The notes under the pieces: model-generated | What the model was told of the DNA's origin: nothing | The model's input: only the letters and a program-made list of their open reading frames with translations | Databases searched by the model: none | Source of the DNA: Pelobates cultripes | Taxonomy: Eukaryota; Chordata; Amphibia; Anura; Pelobatidae | Assembly (NCBI GenBank): GCA_933207985.1 | Contig: OW240917.1 | Location: forward strand, 107,382,486-107,446,485 | Reading direction: 5' to 3' | DNA length: 64,000 nt | Shown here: positions 34,371 to 45,734 of the stretch, in pieces | Layout: each line of letters starts with the position of its first letter | How positions within the stretch are numbered: the stretch's first letter is position 1 | Position numbers and translations under genes: made by a program

Positions 34371-35400
34371 AAAGACAACTCTGTTCTGCAGAGTAGCTGT
34401 TGACATTATAGTTGTGCAGGCACTTTGTTGACTCTAGAGAACCTCGGGCCAATCGCACAACCCCATGACGGCAACTTTGCACTTGGATGTCATCCATATC
34501 AACATTCAATGCCAGCTTCTGCACCACGGGTAACGGGGAATCAGGGTTCCATTCCGTACAGGGACCCTGAGAAATGGCTACCACATGCAAGGAAGGCAGC
34601 AGGCACGCAAATGACCCATTCCTGACGCGGGAAGGTAGTGATGCTTCTGCAACCTGCTCCCTCCTATGCTGTGCTGGTGCCTTTGTGCGACCAGCGCCTC
34701 TTCCTCCAAACTGCACACGTCACTCGCATGACCTCGATTCCATGTGGGGTCTAGGACCTCATCATCCTCCACACCATCTCCCACCCACTCCTCAATCCTG
34801 CCCTCCTTGCCAGTATGCACACTGCAGAAAGCCACAGCAGTTGGCACCTGTGTTTTTCCAGCATGTAAAGTCTGCAAAGGACATATGGAAATTGTTTTAG
34901 AATTGTATCCAGGCAACAGTTTTACCTATAAACTGACCTCTCAGTTTGACTTGTGAGGGTATTGCCCCAGAATTACAATATTGTTTAAGTACCTCTTAGC
35001 TATTCATAACTGGTTTAAATATAGCAACTTGTTATCTGGTAGTTTCAAGTGTAGAAAATATCAATCTGTTTTCTATCACTTAGATCTGTGTAACAAGTGT
35101 TGTAGGTGTGAAACAATATTACAAGTGACCGATGTTGTAAATTCGAATCAAAGTTCCATTTGCAAAAAAATTTCACGCCCATCTTCTGTGGGTTATTGCA
35201 TTTTTAGGACGTAGACTTATTGTATCACACTAGCCATGCACAGGTAGATTGTCTGGCACGTTGTTTTGGTGTTTGTTTTTTAACTTTGTAGTTGAGTCTT
35301 TACACAATATAGAAATGTATATTAATGCTTCTGTATATGAAGCGATCACAATAACACTTATTTTTCACTTTTGTAAAAAAAATGAGGCTACACAAAAATT
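34371..35400. other. Unidentified part of the composite block
   Basis: 34371-34890 is GC-richer and open on the minus strand (34716-34333 and 34916-34578, overlapping frames) with Ser/Gly/Arg/His-rich products that I cannot assign to a domain. From 34900 the sequence turns AT-rich with nothing recognised. Confidence 0.35.
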
Positions 35401-36249
35401 GGTCATTCACAATATAGATAGAAAAAACAGGTGTAGGCACTCTGTAAAATAACTAAGTGTACGGCAGCAGTAAACCAGCAGGACTTCCCAATGCTTGCTA
35501 ATAACCAGAAAGTGCAAGAACAGAGTGGTAAACCGCGCCACAGAGGAATTGGAGATAGTTAAATAGAAAAAATGATGTATACATACATACAGGGTATTCC
35601 AACAATATAATGGTAGGTATAAACCTTAAAGAGATATAAATAAGACAATAATAGTGCAGTATGTCAATTTAAAACAGTTATTGGATAAAATATACAGAAA
35701 ACCAGTAGAAAGGCTAACTCACACTTTCCAGAGTTACTGAGAGCTCTACTGTATAGCGCCTGGACGGTATGATCCCCGTCTTAGGATATTGGAATAGTGG
35801 TGAGATATAGCTTCCAGAGCTCCACAGTCGTGCATGGAACAAAAACACAAATAAAATCCAATAGTGTAGTATGTATTATAAGTAGTATATATATAAGAAA
35901 GGGTAAGTACTACTTACAATTTCCAGAGCAATAAACTTGCTCTGGTGATGAAGGCTTGTGGTGGTATAATCCCCACCAAGGGATGTAGGCAGGATCCAAA
36001 GTGCACCAGGAACAAAAGGTAAACCAAGGAGAGAGGTAGGAGAAAACTGCAACTTTATTTATAAAAAAAAAATAAAAGATCTTAAAAGTCTATATGTAAA
36101 AGTCCAGCATCCAGTCTCTTACTCTACTTAACACTACATAAAGGTCCTGTTCACTAGAGTGTGTAGTCATGAATGTAACCAGTAAAACTTTGTTTTTACA
36201 GCCACTGGTTGACCCATACATATTTTAAAACTTGTTTAATTTTGTTGTA
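35401..36249. other. Unidentified interspersed-looking sequence
   Basis: Contains two related sub-blocks (35690-35880 and 35930-36060), each with 'cttacaatttccagagc/cacactttccagag', 'ggtatgatccccgtc/ggtataatccccacc' and 'aggaacaaaa/ggaacaaaaacac' phrases, that is a diverged internal duplication of about 190 bp. No ends or coding frame were identified. Confidence 0.4.
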
Positions 36250-37135
36250 GCATGACTTGTAGATATGAAGAGCAAGCCCCAAAATGTACTATTTAGCAGA
36301 TTAGCACCCAGAAAATAAGAATGTTTACCACTGCGCTGTAAGCACACTATTATACACTTCTATTTGACTCTCGGATATGAAGTGAACTCCCCAAATATAC
36401 TATTTAGCACCAAATAAAAAAAATTAACTTTTTAAAACTCCAATGTAAGCAGCAGATTAGCAGCAAAACAATTAGAATGTTTACAACTGCGCAGTAAGCG
36501 CACTATTTAATGCTTCTATTTGACTCTTAGATATGAAGTGCAGTCCACAAATGTACTATTTAGCAGATTAGCACCCAGAAAATAAGACTGTTTACCACTG
36601 CGCTGTAAGCACACTATTAGACACTTTGATTTGACTCTCAGATATGAAGAGCAGGCCCCAAAATGTACTATTTAGCAGATTAGCACCCAAAAAATTAGAA
36701 TTTTTACAAGTGCGCTGTAAGCACACTATTAGACGCTTCGATTTGACACTCAGATATGAAGTGCACGACCCAAAATGTACTATTTATCATATTAGCACCC
36801 AGAAAATAAGAATGTTTAGCACTGCGCTGTAAGCACACTCTTATCCGCTTCTATTTGACTCTCAGATATGAAGTGCACCCCACTAAAATACTATTTAGCA
36901 GTTTAGCACCCAAAAATTTTTAAGTTTTAAAACTGCAATGTGACAGCAGTATTTGACACTTCTCTTTGACTCTCAGATATGAAGTGCACCCCACTAATGT
37001 ACTATCCCGCTAAGGTACTATTTAGCACCAAAAAAAATTGACTTTTTAAAACTCAGATGTAACCGCGGTATTTGAAGCTTCTATTTGACTCTCAGATATG
37101 AAGTGCACCCCACTAATGTACTAGTTTGCAGAATT
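36250..37135. repeat. Tandem repeat, ~112 bp unit, eight copies
   Basis: Landmark gatatgaag recurs at about 36262, 36374, 36530, 36641, 36753, 36865, 36975 and 37095, that is mostly 110-112 bp apart, with one 156-bp and one 120-bp spacing. Each unit runs 'gactctcagatatgaagtgcaccccactaatgtactatttagcagattagcaccca…gcgctgtaagcacactatta'. Confidence 0.92.
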
Positions 37136-37219
37136 CTTTCCTTAGCTGCCCCTATCAGCGGCATCATCCTCTCCCTACACTAATAAGACCTCATGTGTGT
37201 GCGGCGCTACGTGACTCCA

Positions 37220-37480
37220 TCTTATATATAGAGGCTGGGTCACATACTGCACTGGCCAATCACAGCCATGCCATTAGTAGGCATGGCTGTGATGGCTTCT
37301 AAGGGCACACGAGTCAAACGCTTGTTGACTGGCTGTCCTGCAGCCTTTGAAAACGCGCCATTAAATCGCTGAACACCGAACTCCAACCCGAACATACAGT
37401 GATATGTCCGTGTTCGGGTCCGGGGTCTAAAAAACTTAATGTTCGGTATCAACCTGAACTTTACAGTCCGGGTTCGCTCA
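37220..37480. mobile_element. hAT element right end (same family as 30003-31006)
   Basis: Sequence 'cactggccaatcacagccatgccattagtaggcatggctgtgatgg…acacgagtcaaa…gcgccattaaatcgctgaacaccgaac…gttcgctcaactcta' is nearly the same as 30770-31006. The matching left end is not found in the expected place. Confidence 0.8.
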
Positions 37481-37577
37481 ACTCTATCAACCTCCTATAG
37501 ACTGTAAGTTCGTTTGAGCAGGATCCTCTTCAACCTATCATTCCTGTAAGTTTTCTTGTAATTGTCCTATTTATAGT

Positions 37578-37743
37578 TAGAGATGTCGCGAACCGTTCAA
37601 CATGGATGCTGTCCAGGAGGTGGGAGGGTCTGGGAGGGAGGGTCTGCTGGAGATGGGCCGGGATGTGTCAGCTGACCGGAGCTCGCCACGAACCCGCGGC
37701 GAGCCGTTCGCGGGAAGTTCGCGAGCGGTTCGCGACATCTCTA
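37578..37743. mobile_element. 166-bp hAT MITE with perfect ends and 8-bp target duplication
   Basis: Terminal inverted repeats TAGAGATGTCGCGAACCG are perfect over 18 bp. TTTATAGT is duplicated exactly on both sides (37570-37577, 37744-37751). The interior carries inverted GAACCGTTC/GAGCCGTTCGCGG words, and there is no coding capacity. It sits in the 3' tail of the broken L2, so it is younger than that element. Confidence 0.95.
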
Positions 37744-37860
37744 TTTATAGTCCTATTTATAGTTAAATCCCCCCTCTTATAATATTGTAAAGCACTACGG
37801 AATCTGTTGGCGCAATATAAATGGCAATAATAATAATATTTTGAGTAAATATTTTGCATT

Positions 37861-39737
37861 ATGATTTTAATCACCAGTGGAAGTAGACATTATAGCAATT
37901 TGGGCACATGCGTTTGACATTATTCATATATTCCAATACAGTGTTTTTGCCATATTAAACATAATATTGTTGTATTCCGCCTCCTGTAAACTGCTAATAA
38001 TTTAATAATCTGTTACATACGTTTCCATTTTAGTAGTAATATCCATGTTTTCTTTTTATTAAAGTGTAAATTGTTGTGAATTCAATGTGAAGATTCCAAG
38101 CATAAAGCTATATTCAGGAATTGAGATTCCATGCAGTTTATGTTCAATAATGAGAAATACCTTGACATAATGTGTAGGCTTAATTTCATTTGAATAATTA
38201 GCTCTCCCAACAATATTGCACTATTTAAAAACTTCTATGCTTACTAATGAGATTTAGTGATACAGAGAAGAGGGTGATCTGTTTTATACAAGCTTTAATT
38301 ATCTATATTTGGCTAGAAATAAAAAGAAATCACATTACCCAACTGAATCCAGTTTAAAATAATTAACAAAATAATAAAAAGCAGCAATACACCCCTACAT
38401 TATTAGTGGATGCAAGTTCTATTTTTAGAAATGCACCTTTATTTCAACTTAAAAATAGTATTTATAGCAAAGTGAACATACATAAAAATTATATTTTTCT
38501 TCCAAAATACAGAATGTTTTTTATGCCTTGGTGTTCCTGTAAAATTGATGTTTCAACGCTGTCCACAAATTGCATCCCAGCTGAAACACTACTAATGTTT
38601 GAATTAATGTTATTTCCACTCAAGTATTCCAAGGTTTTTAATATACGCTGGATGTACTTTGATAAATGTCTTTGTTAAATGTCAGTACCTGAAATATTTA
38701 ATTAAATGTGTTACTAATGATATACTATGCAGCAAACCTTGTTGCTAATTTTAGACATGTCTGCCTAAACTGTTCCTATTTCTTACACTCATTTTTCATG
38801 CCTGGGGCATATCATTTATAAAAATATAATTATGCCGCAAGTGCATTCTGGAAATGCCAACATTCAACAGCCCTTAAAATAATCTGCTTAGAGTTGCCAT
38901 TGAAAACAAAGGCGAATTTATATTTATATAGTTATGATTTGCTACTAGGTGCTGTCAGAGTGAGTGTCTCAATCTAGATAAATCTCATTGTGGAGTTGCT
39001 TTGCTTAGTAGCATTATGAAGTCTTTTTTAATTTAGTATGTAGCTAAAACAATAAGATTCAAAATGTGCTCTAGTGGCATGACAATGAAACGCAATGCTT
39101 GGATAAGTGTTACTATGGCAACAAGTAAAATACACATTAAAGTGTCACCTCAAACTTACCTTTTTCCTATTGTTTCCTCTTCTATTTCTCATTCCCAGTC
39201 TGTTCTTCTTTTCTATATTTCTGATCTATTTCTTTTTAAAACACAAGACAAAGTCAGGACTACTTTGTCTTATGTATTTTTCCAATGCTTGACAGTTGTG
39301 ACAAAAGGGTGGAGCTTAAGTCAAGATCCACTTCCTTTGTCAAGCTAACTTTCCAAAAATCCTCACCTTTATCCTGTCCTTCCTCCGTTGCCTCACAAAA
39401 ATTTCAAGCACCGAGCATATCCAGTTCCATTTTCATCATTCGTGGCTTACGGGGCGTAGGCGGCCGCGGCTTCCCATCACATAATGTAGGAATGAGAATG
39501 CAGTGAATTTATGTCACTGACAGCAATAAGATTGTGATAGCAAGATGCTGGTACCAGGAATGAGAATCCAGAGCCTCGAAGAGGAGCGCAATTTGAGGTG
39601 TAAGGGGGCGATTTATTAAGTAAAATATATTAAAAGGGGAAAGTTAGGGAATATTCTGCTAAGAGGGGAGAGTAAAAAAAAAAGTGTCTGTGTGACAGAG
39701 TTGTTTTAAGGTAACAAAAATAAACCTACCACTATAC
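37861..39737. other. AT-rich intergenic DNA, nothing recognised
   Basis: No supported exon or element. A short GC-rich patch at about 39440-39475 (cttacggggcgtaggcggccgcggc) stands out, but no gene structure accompanies it. Confidence 0.45.
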
Positions 39738-39765
39738 TACACCCTTTTCCAAATTATCATACAAA

Positions 39766-41138
39766 TTCGAACACGGACATATCACTGTATATTTGGCTTG
39801 GAGTTCGGAGTCCGGCGATTTAATGACGCGTTTTGAAAGGCCGAAGGGCAGCCAATCAACAAGCGTTTGACTCGTGTGTCCTTAGAAACCATCACAGCCA
39901 TGCTTACTAATGGCATGGCTGTGATTGGCCAGTGCAGCATGTGACCCAGCCTCTATAGAAGCTGGTCACTTAGTATTAGTAAATTATGCCCCTACTCGCT
40001 ATACCGTGAGTAGAGGCGTGTCTATTAAACAGTGAGTAACCTGTGGCGACATGCGAGTATGGGCTTTTAAACTAAAGGGGTTCTATTGCCCCCCCCGGCC
40101 CCCACCCCGGAGTGGTGGGTGGGGGCCCTAAATGCCAATAAGGAGGGACATACTGTCCCCCCCCAGCCCCCACCCCTGTGCGGTGGGTGGGGGCCCTAAA
40201 TAACAATAAGGGGTGACCTAATGTTCTCCCCCCGGCCCACACCCCTGAGCGATGGGTGGGGGCCATGAATAAAAATTGGGGGGGAACCTAATGTCCTCCC
40301 TCCTGGCCCCCACCCCTGCGCGGCAGGTGGGGGCCCTAAATAACAATTAGAGGGGGGGACCTAATGCCCTCCCCCCGGCCCCCAACTCTTAGCGGTGGGT
40401 GGGGGCCATAAATAAAAATAGGGGGGGACCCAATGTCCTCCCACCGGCCCCCACCCCTGCGCAGTGGGTGGGGGCCATAAATAAAAATTGGGGGGGACCT
40501 AATGTCCTCCCCCCCGGCCCCCACCCCTGAGCAGTGGGTGGGGGCCATAAATAAAAATTGGGGGGGACCTAATGTCCTCTCCCTGGCTGACACCCCTGCG
40601 CGGCGGGTTGGGGCATTAAATAACAATGGGTTAAAGCCATCCAATCAGAGTGCTCTGACAAGTAAATAAAGAGACTGACAGGTTTCTTTTTACTAGACAC
40701 GATCCTACTCGTGGTATAGCCAGTAGGGGCTGAATTTACTGACACTAAGTAATCTTTACTTAGTATTAGTAAATGTGGCTGAAAGACCAATTTAGGTCTT
40801 TCAGCCTATTGGTAGATAGCTCCCTAATACAGTGTGAATTAGGGAGTTATCTACTAAGCGGCTGCTTATTTGATGTTATTTTTAAGTTATTTCCCTATTC
40901 ACATTTGTTTGCAGGGCACTTGTCCTACTCTTATCCCCATTTTACTTCATTTTCCAGCCCCCTAGCCCTCTCCAAGAGTTTTTTTGAGACATTTTTGTGG
41001 TCAAATGTTCGGGTCCCCATTGACTTCAATAGGGTTCGGGGTCAAGTTCGGGGTCAATTTCAAGCCCGAACCCAGACTTTTATTCAAAGTTCGTCCGAAC
41101 CCCCCGGACCCGAACATCCAGGTGTCCGCTCAACTGTA
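39766..41138 (-). mobile_element. hAT element, reverse copy of the 30003 family, one end truncated
   Basis: In reverse orientation relative to 30003-31006. The right edge reads ggtgtccgctcaactg, the inverted left end of the family. The left edge begins at 'tcgaacacggacatatcac' and lacks the expected CAGAGTTGAGCG end, so about 40 bp are missing. It contains 'gcatggctgtgattggccagtgcagcatg', the minisatellite (40080-40625) and 'gaaagaccaatttaggtctttcagcc', all shared with the first copy. The Tc1 around it is therefore older. Confidence 0.85.
40080..40625. repeat. GC-rich minisatellite, ~70 bp unit, about eight copies
   Basis: Landmark gggggcc(c/a)taaat recurs at roughly 66-72 bp spacing (about 40122, 40190, 40255, 40325, 40397, 40468, 40539). 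The units differ by a few bases: gcggcgggt versus gagcagtgggt, and acaataagg versus aaaaattgg. Same unit as 30160-30570. Confidence 0.9.
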
Positions 41139-41244
41139 ATGATAATTAGATTGCCAGGTGAGCCCAATTTAAGGAAAAACTACTAAAGGAGGGTGTTCCA
41201 CATTATTAAGCAGAGCATCATTTTCATGCAATAAGGGGAAGAAA

Positions 41245-42073
41245 ATGGATCTCTCTGCTGCCGAAAAGAGTTAAATAGTTCAATGCCTTGGACGAGGTAT
41301 GAAAACATTCGATATTTCACGAAAACTTAAGCGTGATCATCGCATTAAGAGATTTGTGGCTGATTCAGAGCACAGACGGGTTCGTGCAGATACAGGCACA
41401 TTGAGGAAGATTTCTGCCAGATCCATGCATCGGATCAATAGAGCAGCTGCTAAAATATCATTACATAGCAGCAAACAGATATGTGAAGCTGCTGGTGCCT
41501 CTCGAGTCCCATGGACATCAAGGTGTAGAGTCCTCCAAAATCTTGCAACTGTGCATAAACCTTCTATTCGGCCACCACTAACCAATGCTCAGAAGCAGAA
41601 ACGGCTGCATTGGGCAGAAAAATACATGAAGACTGATTTTCAAACAGAGTCCCCAAAGGTGTAAAGATGACCTCTGCAAAGTATGTGGAGTTTCTGACTG
41701 ACCACTTTCTTCCCTGGTACAAAAGGAAGAACTATGCTTTCCGTAATAAAATCATCTTCATGCATGACAATGCACCATCCCATGCTGCAAAGAATACCTC
41801 TGCATCATGGCTGCTATGGGGATAAAAGGAGAGAAAGTCATGGTGTGGCCTCCATCCTCCCCTGACCTCAATCCTATTAAGAACCTTTGGAGAATCCTCA
41901 AGCAAAAGATCTATGAGGGTGGGAGGCAGGTTACATCCAAACAGCAGCTCTGGGAGGCTATTCTGACATCTTGCAAACAAATTCAAGCAGAAACTGTCCA
42001 AAAACTCACAAGTCCAATGGATGCAAGACTTGTGAAGCTGCTATCAAATAAGAGGTCCTATGTTAAAATGTAA
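41245..42073 (+). pseudogene. Tc1-type transposase, broken
   Basis: Begins near MDLSAAEKS (about 41246) with a stop soon after. 41299-41664 has the DNA-binding half (MKTFDISRKLKRDHRIKRFV, HRINRAAAKIS) and the middle segment. 41668-41800 in another frame has FLPWYKRK and the HDNAPSHAAK motif with the second catalytic Asp. 41807-42073 in a third frame has SPDLNPIKNLW with Asn-Pro-Ile conserved but Lys where Glu is usual (normally NPIENLW), so the third catalytic acid appears lost. Inactive. Confidence 0.82.
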
Positions 42074-42406
42074 CGTGACCTGTTAAAATGTTTAAAAAGT
42101 TAAAATGTTGTTATAAAGTTCATTGAAATAGCTTTTGATTTCAGTAAATATGCTGCAAACACAACAAATTAAAATTTTCAGTTCTTTACAACCTATAAAG
42201 TGTCTTGAAACTTACTGTGCGTAATAATTTGGAACAGTGCATTGTAAGTTTTTTAAGTTTTAAAAAAATACTGTTATCATTAGGTTTGTTCAATAAAATT
42301 TGAATTGTACTCTTAATAGTTGATAACATGAGAATTATGCTGACTGTTATTTACAGTTTAGGTAAATGAGAAAAATATAATTTGCATAATAATTTGGAAC
42401 AGGGTG

Positions 42407-43170
42407 TATATTTATAGCTATTACTGGTTTAAAGTGCCAATATGTCAGTGGTTCCTTCACTTATTTTAATATGGGGGATAAACATGCTAACTGCAGCACT
42501 TACTGCCTTGACTATTTCAAGAGTAAAACGCACAATTTATCCAGCACAGCCCTTGAAAGAAAACAATTTGTAAGGTGGTCTTTGTAGTTATTTCTACTTC
42601 CCATGTTATTTCTTCTAATGTGGAATTTCAACTTTGAACATTAGTGGTTATTGCATTATGTAGCATTTTGATATTGCACAACTGTGGTTACTACATCATG
42701 TATTGGTATTATGATTATGTGATTTTTCACATTTAGAATGCAGCTTATGTCATTTTTGCACTGAGCAATGTACCATGCATTAAATTTGCACTTTGGTTTT
42801 ATATTTTGTGCTATACTAATTAACTGTCTTGCAATTCTGCATATTTATTTTGCACTTTATGTATTTGCTACCCTTCTGTCACTTTCATGTGTGTTATCAT
42901 GTGTCATATTACATGATTTTTTCACTTTTCATGTCAATCATTAATTTTAAAGGGTGTTATTGCACCACTTTCTGCTCAGTTAAGCTCCGATTTATCCTGA
43001 CACTTCACACTTGTATCTTAGATTTGATAGATGCATTAAGGGTCGAAATGTCACCTATTTGTGTGGCACCTTAATAAAGGATCACTTTTATTCAATAATT
43101 GTGCAGGACAACTTGTAATTTTACTACTGTATCTGTCTGTTGGCCAGTGTTGGTATCTGTGAACCCTGGG
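42407..43170. other. AT-rich intergenic DNA, nothing recognised
   Basis: Weakly repetitive T-rich text (ttgcac, attatg) without recognisable element ends or exons. Confidence 0.45.
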
Positions 43171-44175
43171 CATTACTGAGTGCAGAAAGCCTAGAGATCA
43201 GTGAAGGAGGCATACAAGTGGGGGCAGAGGCCTAGAGATCAGTGAAGTGGAGGAATATGGGGGGGGGGCAGAGATAGCCTAGAGATCAGGAAGGAGGTAT
43301 ATGGGGGCAGAGATAGCATAGAGATCAGGAAGGAGGCACATGGGGGAAGTGAGGCATCCTAGAGATCAGTGAGACATATGGGGGGGCAGAGATAGCCTAG
43401 AGATCAGTGAAGGGAGGCATGGCGGAGGGGGGGCAGAGAGCTCACAGATCAGGAAGCAGGAGGTATACAAAGGCAGAGATAGCCTAGAGATCAGTGAAGT
43501 GGGAGGCATATGGGGGGGCAGAGATAGGAAGTGAGGCAAATGGAGGGGCAGAGATAGCCTAGGAGATCAGTGAAGTGAGGCATGGGCGGAGGGGGCAGAG
43601 ATAGCCTAGGAGCCTGTGCGTGAAGTGAGGCATGCAGTGGACAGCCCAGAGCCCAGGAAGTGAGGCACATGGGGCAGTGATAGCCCAGAGCCTGTAGCGC
43701 GAGGCATATGGGGGGGCAGAGATAGCCTAGAGCCCAGGGAAGAGGCATGGGGGGCAGAAATAGCCTAGAGCCCAAAGTGAAGTGAGGCATATGGGGTGCA
43801 GTGAGATAGCCTAGAGCTCAGGGAAGGAGGCGCATGGGGGGCAGAGATAGTCCAGTGATCAGTGACGGAGGCATATGGGGGGCAGATAGCCTGCTGGTGA
43901 TCAGTGAAGTGAGGCACATGGGGGGGGGCAGAGATAGCCTAGAGCCTAGGAACTGAGGCATATGGGGGCAGAGACAGCCTAGAGATCAGGGAAGTGTGAG
44001 TGCATTGTATGGGGGGGGCAGAGAGGTGAGCCTGCTAGGAAGTGAGGCATATGGGGGGGCAGAGATAGCCTGTAGAGATCAGGAAAGTGAGGCATATGAG
44101 GGGGGGGGCAGAGAGCCTAGGAGATCAGTGAAGTGAGGCACATGGGGGGCAGAGATAGCCTAGAGATCCAAATCA
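43171..44175. repeat. G-rich minisatellite, ~45-50 bp unit, about 20 copies
   Basis: Tandem units of the form 'agagatcagtgaagtgaggcatatgggggggcagagatagcct', about 45 bp, with varying G-run length (5 to 9) and occasional deletions or additions. About 1 kb in total. One strand is strongly G-rich, with several closely spaced G-runs. Confidence 0.93.
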
Positions 44176-44810
44176 ATTATATTTTCATGGGATTATTTTG
44201 TTCTAAAATTTGACATAGAGTTTTTTATTTCATATACTGTACACTGTAATCATTTTAAGCCTGTTCCAGTATCACACATAATGTCATGCATATTTTATAT
44301 ACACGCACAAGTGTATACAAACATGCATTGTATAAGAAATGTGGCCATTATATATATATGTGTATATGTTGAGAAATATTTTTTAACCTTTTTTTTTTTT
44401 AAGTAAACATATCTTTGTTTGGAGTGGTCTTTTAACTCTAGCTTTACAACACAACTTATTAATTAACTTGTAATTTTTGTTAACTATTTTTGACTAAATA
44501 TTGACATTCACACCATAGTATATTATTACCTAAGCTATTTAATTGTTCTAAATTTAGCCACTGAAAATACAGAAAACAAACAAAAAACAGGTTTATATAA
44601 AATATATAGGAATTATTTCCTGATATTTTAACAAAAATACCTTCTATCTTGTTTTATGAATTTAAAGGTATGCCACGCAAAGCCAAAGGAACTTGTCTAG
44701 ATCACTGTTGTTTTAGAATGTTATGAAAGTTTATTATACTTGCCAACAACATTTATGACTCCTAACACACATCACCAAACATACGGGCCCACAGGACAGT
44801 GTGCAAATGT
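44176..44810. other. AT-rich intergenic DNA, nothing recognised
   Basis: Only a short (TA)n-like stretch at about 44350 and an oligo-T at 44390. Confidence 0.5.
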
Positions 44811-45734
44811 TTAAAGGAACGCTATAGTGTCATGAATACAAACACTAATATTTTCATTAGTCCCTGGCCTTATCTTATAGCTTATATGTCTATCCCCGCA
44901 TACTTAAACTCCTTTACTGTGTTAACCTCTACCACTTCCGCTGGAAGGCTATTCCATGCATCCACTACCCTCTCAGTAAAGTAATACTTCCTGAAATTAT
45001 TTTTAAAACTTTGCCCCTCTGATTTCAAACTATGTCCTCTTGTTGTGGTAGTTCTTCTTCTATTAAATATGGTCTCCTCATTTACTGTGTTGATTCTCTT
45101 TATTTGTTTAAATGTTTCTATCATATCCCCCCCCTGTCTCGTCTTTCCTCCAAGCTATACATGTTAAGATCCTTTAATCTTTCCTGGTAAGTTTTATCCT
45201 GTAATCCATGAACCAGTTTAGTAGCCCTTCTCTAAACGCTTTTCAAAGTATCAATATCCTACTGGAGAAATGGTCTCCAATACTGCGTACAATAGTCCTG
45301 AAGTGATACCTATTTAGGTGACAGCCCAGAAAAAAGGTTATTTTATTTTTTTACCATGCTGCGGTCTCACTGTGGCTGGCTCCTCCTCCATGGCTGAGAT
45401 CATCACTCTTGATGATCTATCCAATCCAGTGCTTTCCCATAGGAGAGCATTGGGAGGCTATTGCACATACACGGCAAAACGCAACACTGCAACATTTAGT
45501 ATCTTCTCATTGAGATGCATTATATCAATACATCTGTATGGGTAACATTCAGCGTCTCCATGCAGAGAGTCTGCATGACGCCCACAAGAGGTGTTACTAG
45601 GCAACAATAAAAAAACTCTGCATTTTATCCTGAAAAGGCACCGTTTACTTTGAAAAGCCTGCAGGGACATGCTATAGACACTAGAACAGCTAGAGTAAGC
45701 TGTAGTTGTTCTGGTGACTATAGTGTCCTTTTAA
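44811..45734. mobile_element. TTAA-flanked MITE carrying a CR1 insertion
   Basis: TTAAAGGAACGCTATAGTG at 44811 and gttgttctggtgactatagtgtccttttaa to 45734. The body is interrupted by a CR1 fragment (about 44846-45300); the MITE resumes with 'ggtgacagcccagaaaaaaggtt'. The interior after the CR1 matches the copy at 23392-23980 ('ctcccatggctgagatcat…gcattgggaggctattg'). Confidence 0.8.
44846..45305 (-). mobile_element. CR1 LINE fragment
   Basis: On the minus strand, the frame at 45124-44882 encodes the end of CR1 ORF2: RGHSLKSEGQSFKNNFRKYYFTERVVDAWNSLPAEVVEVNTVKEFK. The wording RVVDAWNSLPAEVVEA is a well-known C-terminal signature of CR1 reverse transcriptase proteins. The upstream part is not present (5' truncation), and the usual tail repeat is missing at the left edge. 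Confidence 0.88.

Larger units (their letters stand above)
31706..37486. mobile_element. Composite insertion block within the L2
   Basis: Sequence foreign to the L2, which stops after 'gaattattgt' at 31705 and resumes near 'aacctcctatag' at 37487. It contains a 270-bp tandem repeat (31950-34370), unidentified sequence (34371-36240), a 112-bp tandem repeat (36250-37135) and, at its right edge, a hAT end (…gttcgctcaactcta, about 37220-37480) of the same family as 30003-31006. The left edge has no recognisable partner end, so the block may be a large hAT with a deleted left end or several insertions. Confidence 0.5.
27990..37860 (+). mobile_element. L2 LINE, long copy broken by later insertions
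   Basis: The element runs from about 27990 (pyrimidine-rich 5' region) through endonuclease and reverse transcriptase sequence to about 31705, and its 3' end reappears at about 37487-37860 (gtttgagcagg… 'gtaaagcactacggaatctgttggcgcaatataaat' and a TAA-rich tail). The hAT element 30003-31006 and the composite block 31706-37486 interrupt it, and a small hAT MITE (37578-37743) sits in the tail. Part of the reverse transcriptase C-terminus is missing at the second junction. Confidence 0.75.
39740..42406 (+). mobile_element. Tc1/mariner element split by a hAT copy
   Basis: Left end TA-caccc…ttccaaattatcatacaaatt (from 39740) and right end aatttgcataataatttggaaca…ggtg-TA (to 42406) are inverted copies. 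The hAT element occupies about 39766-41138; the Tc1 resumes with 'taatgataattagattgccagg'. The transposase remnant lies in 41270-42073. Confidence 0.85.

Noticed and set aside
39430..39480. Short GC-rich patch that could be a promoter or first exon
   Set aside because: Too short, isolated, without CpG-island extent or a coding frame that joins anything.
36250..44175. Possible CRISPR-like regular repeats
   Set aside because: The repeats are directly tandem with diverged units and no unique spacers, in a vertebrate genome; they are minisatellites.
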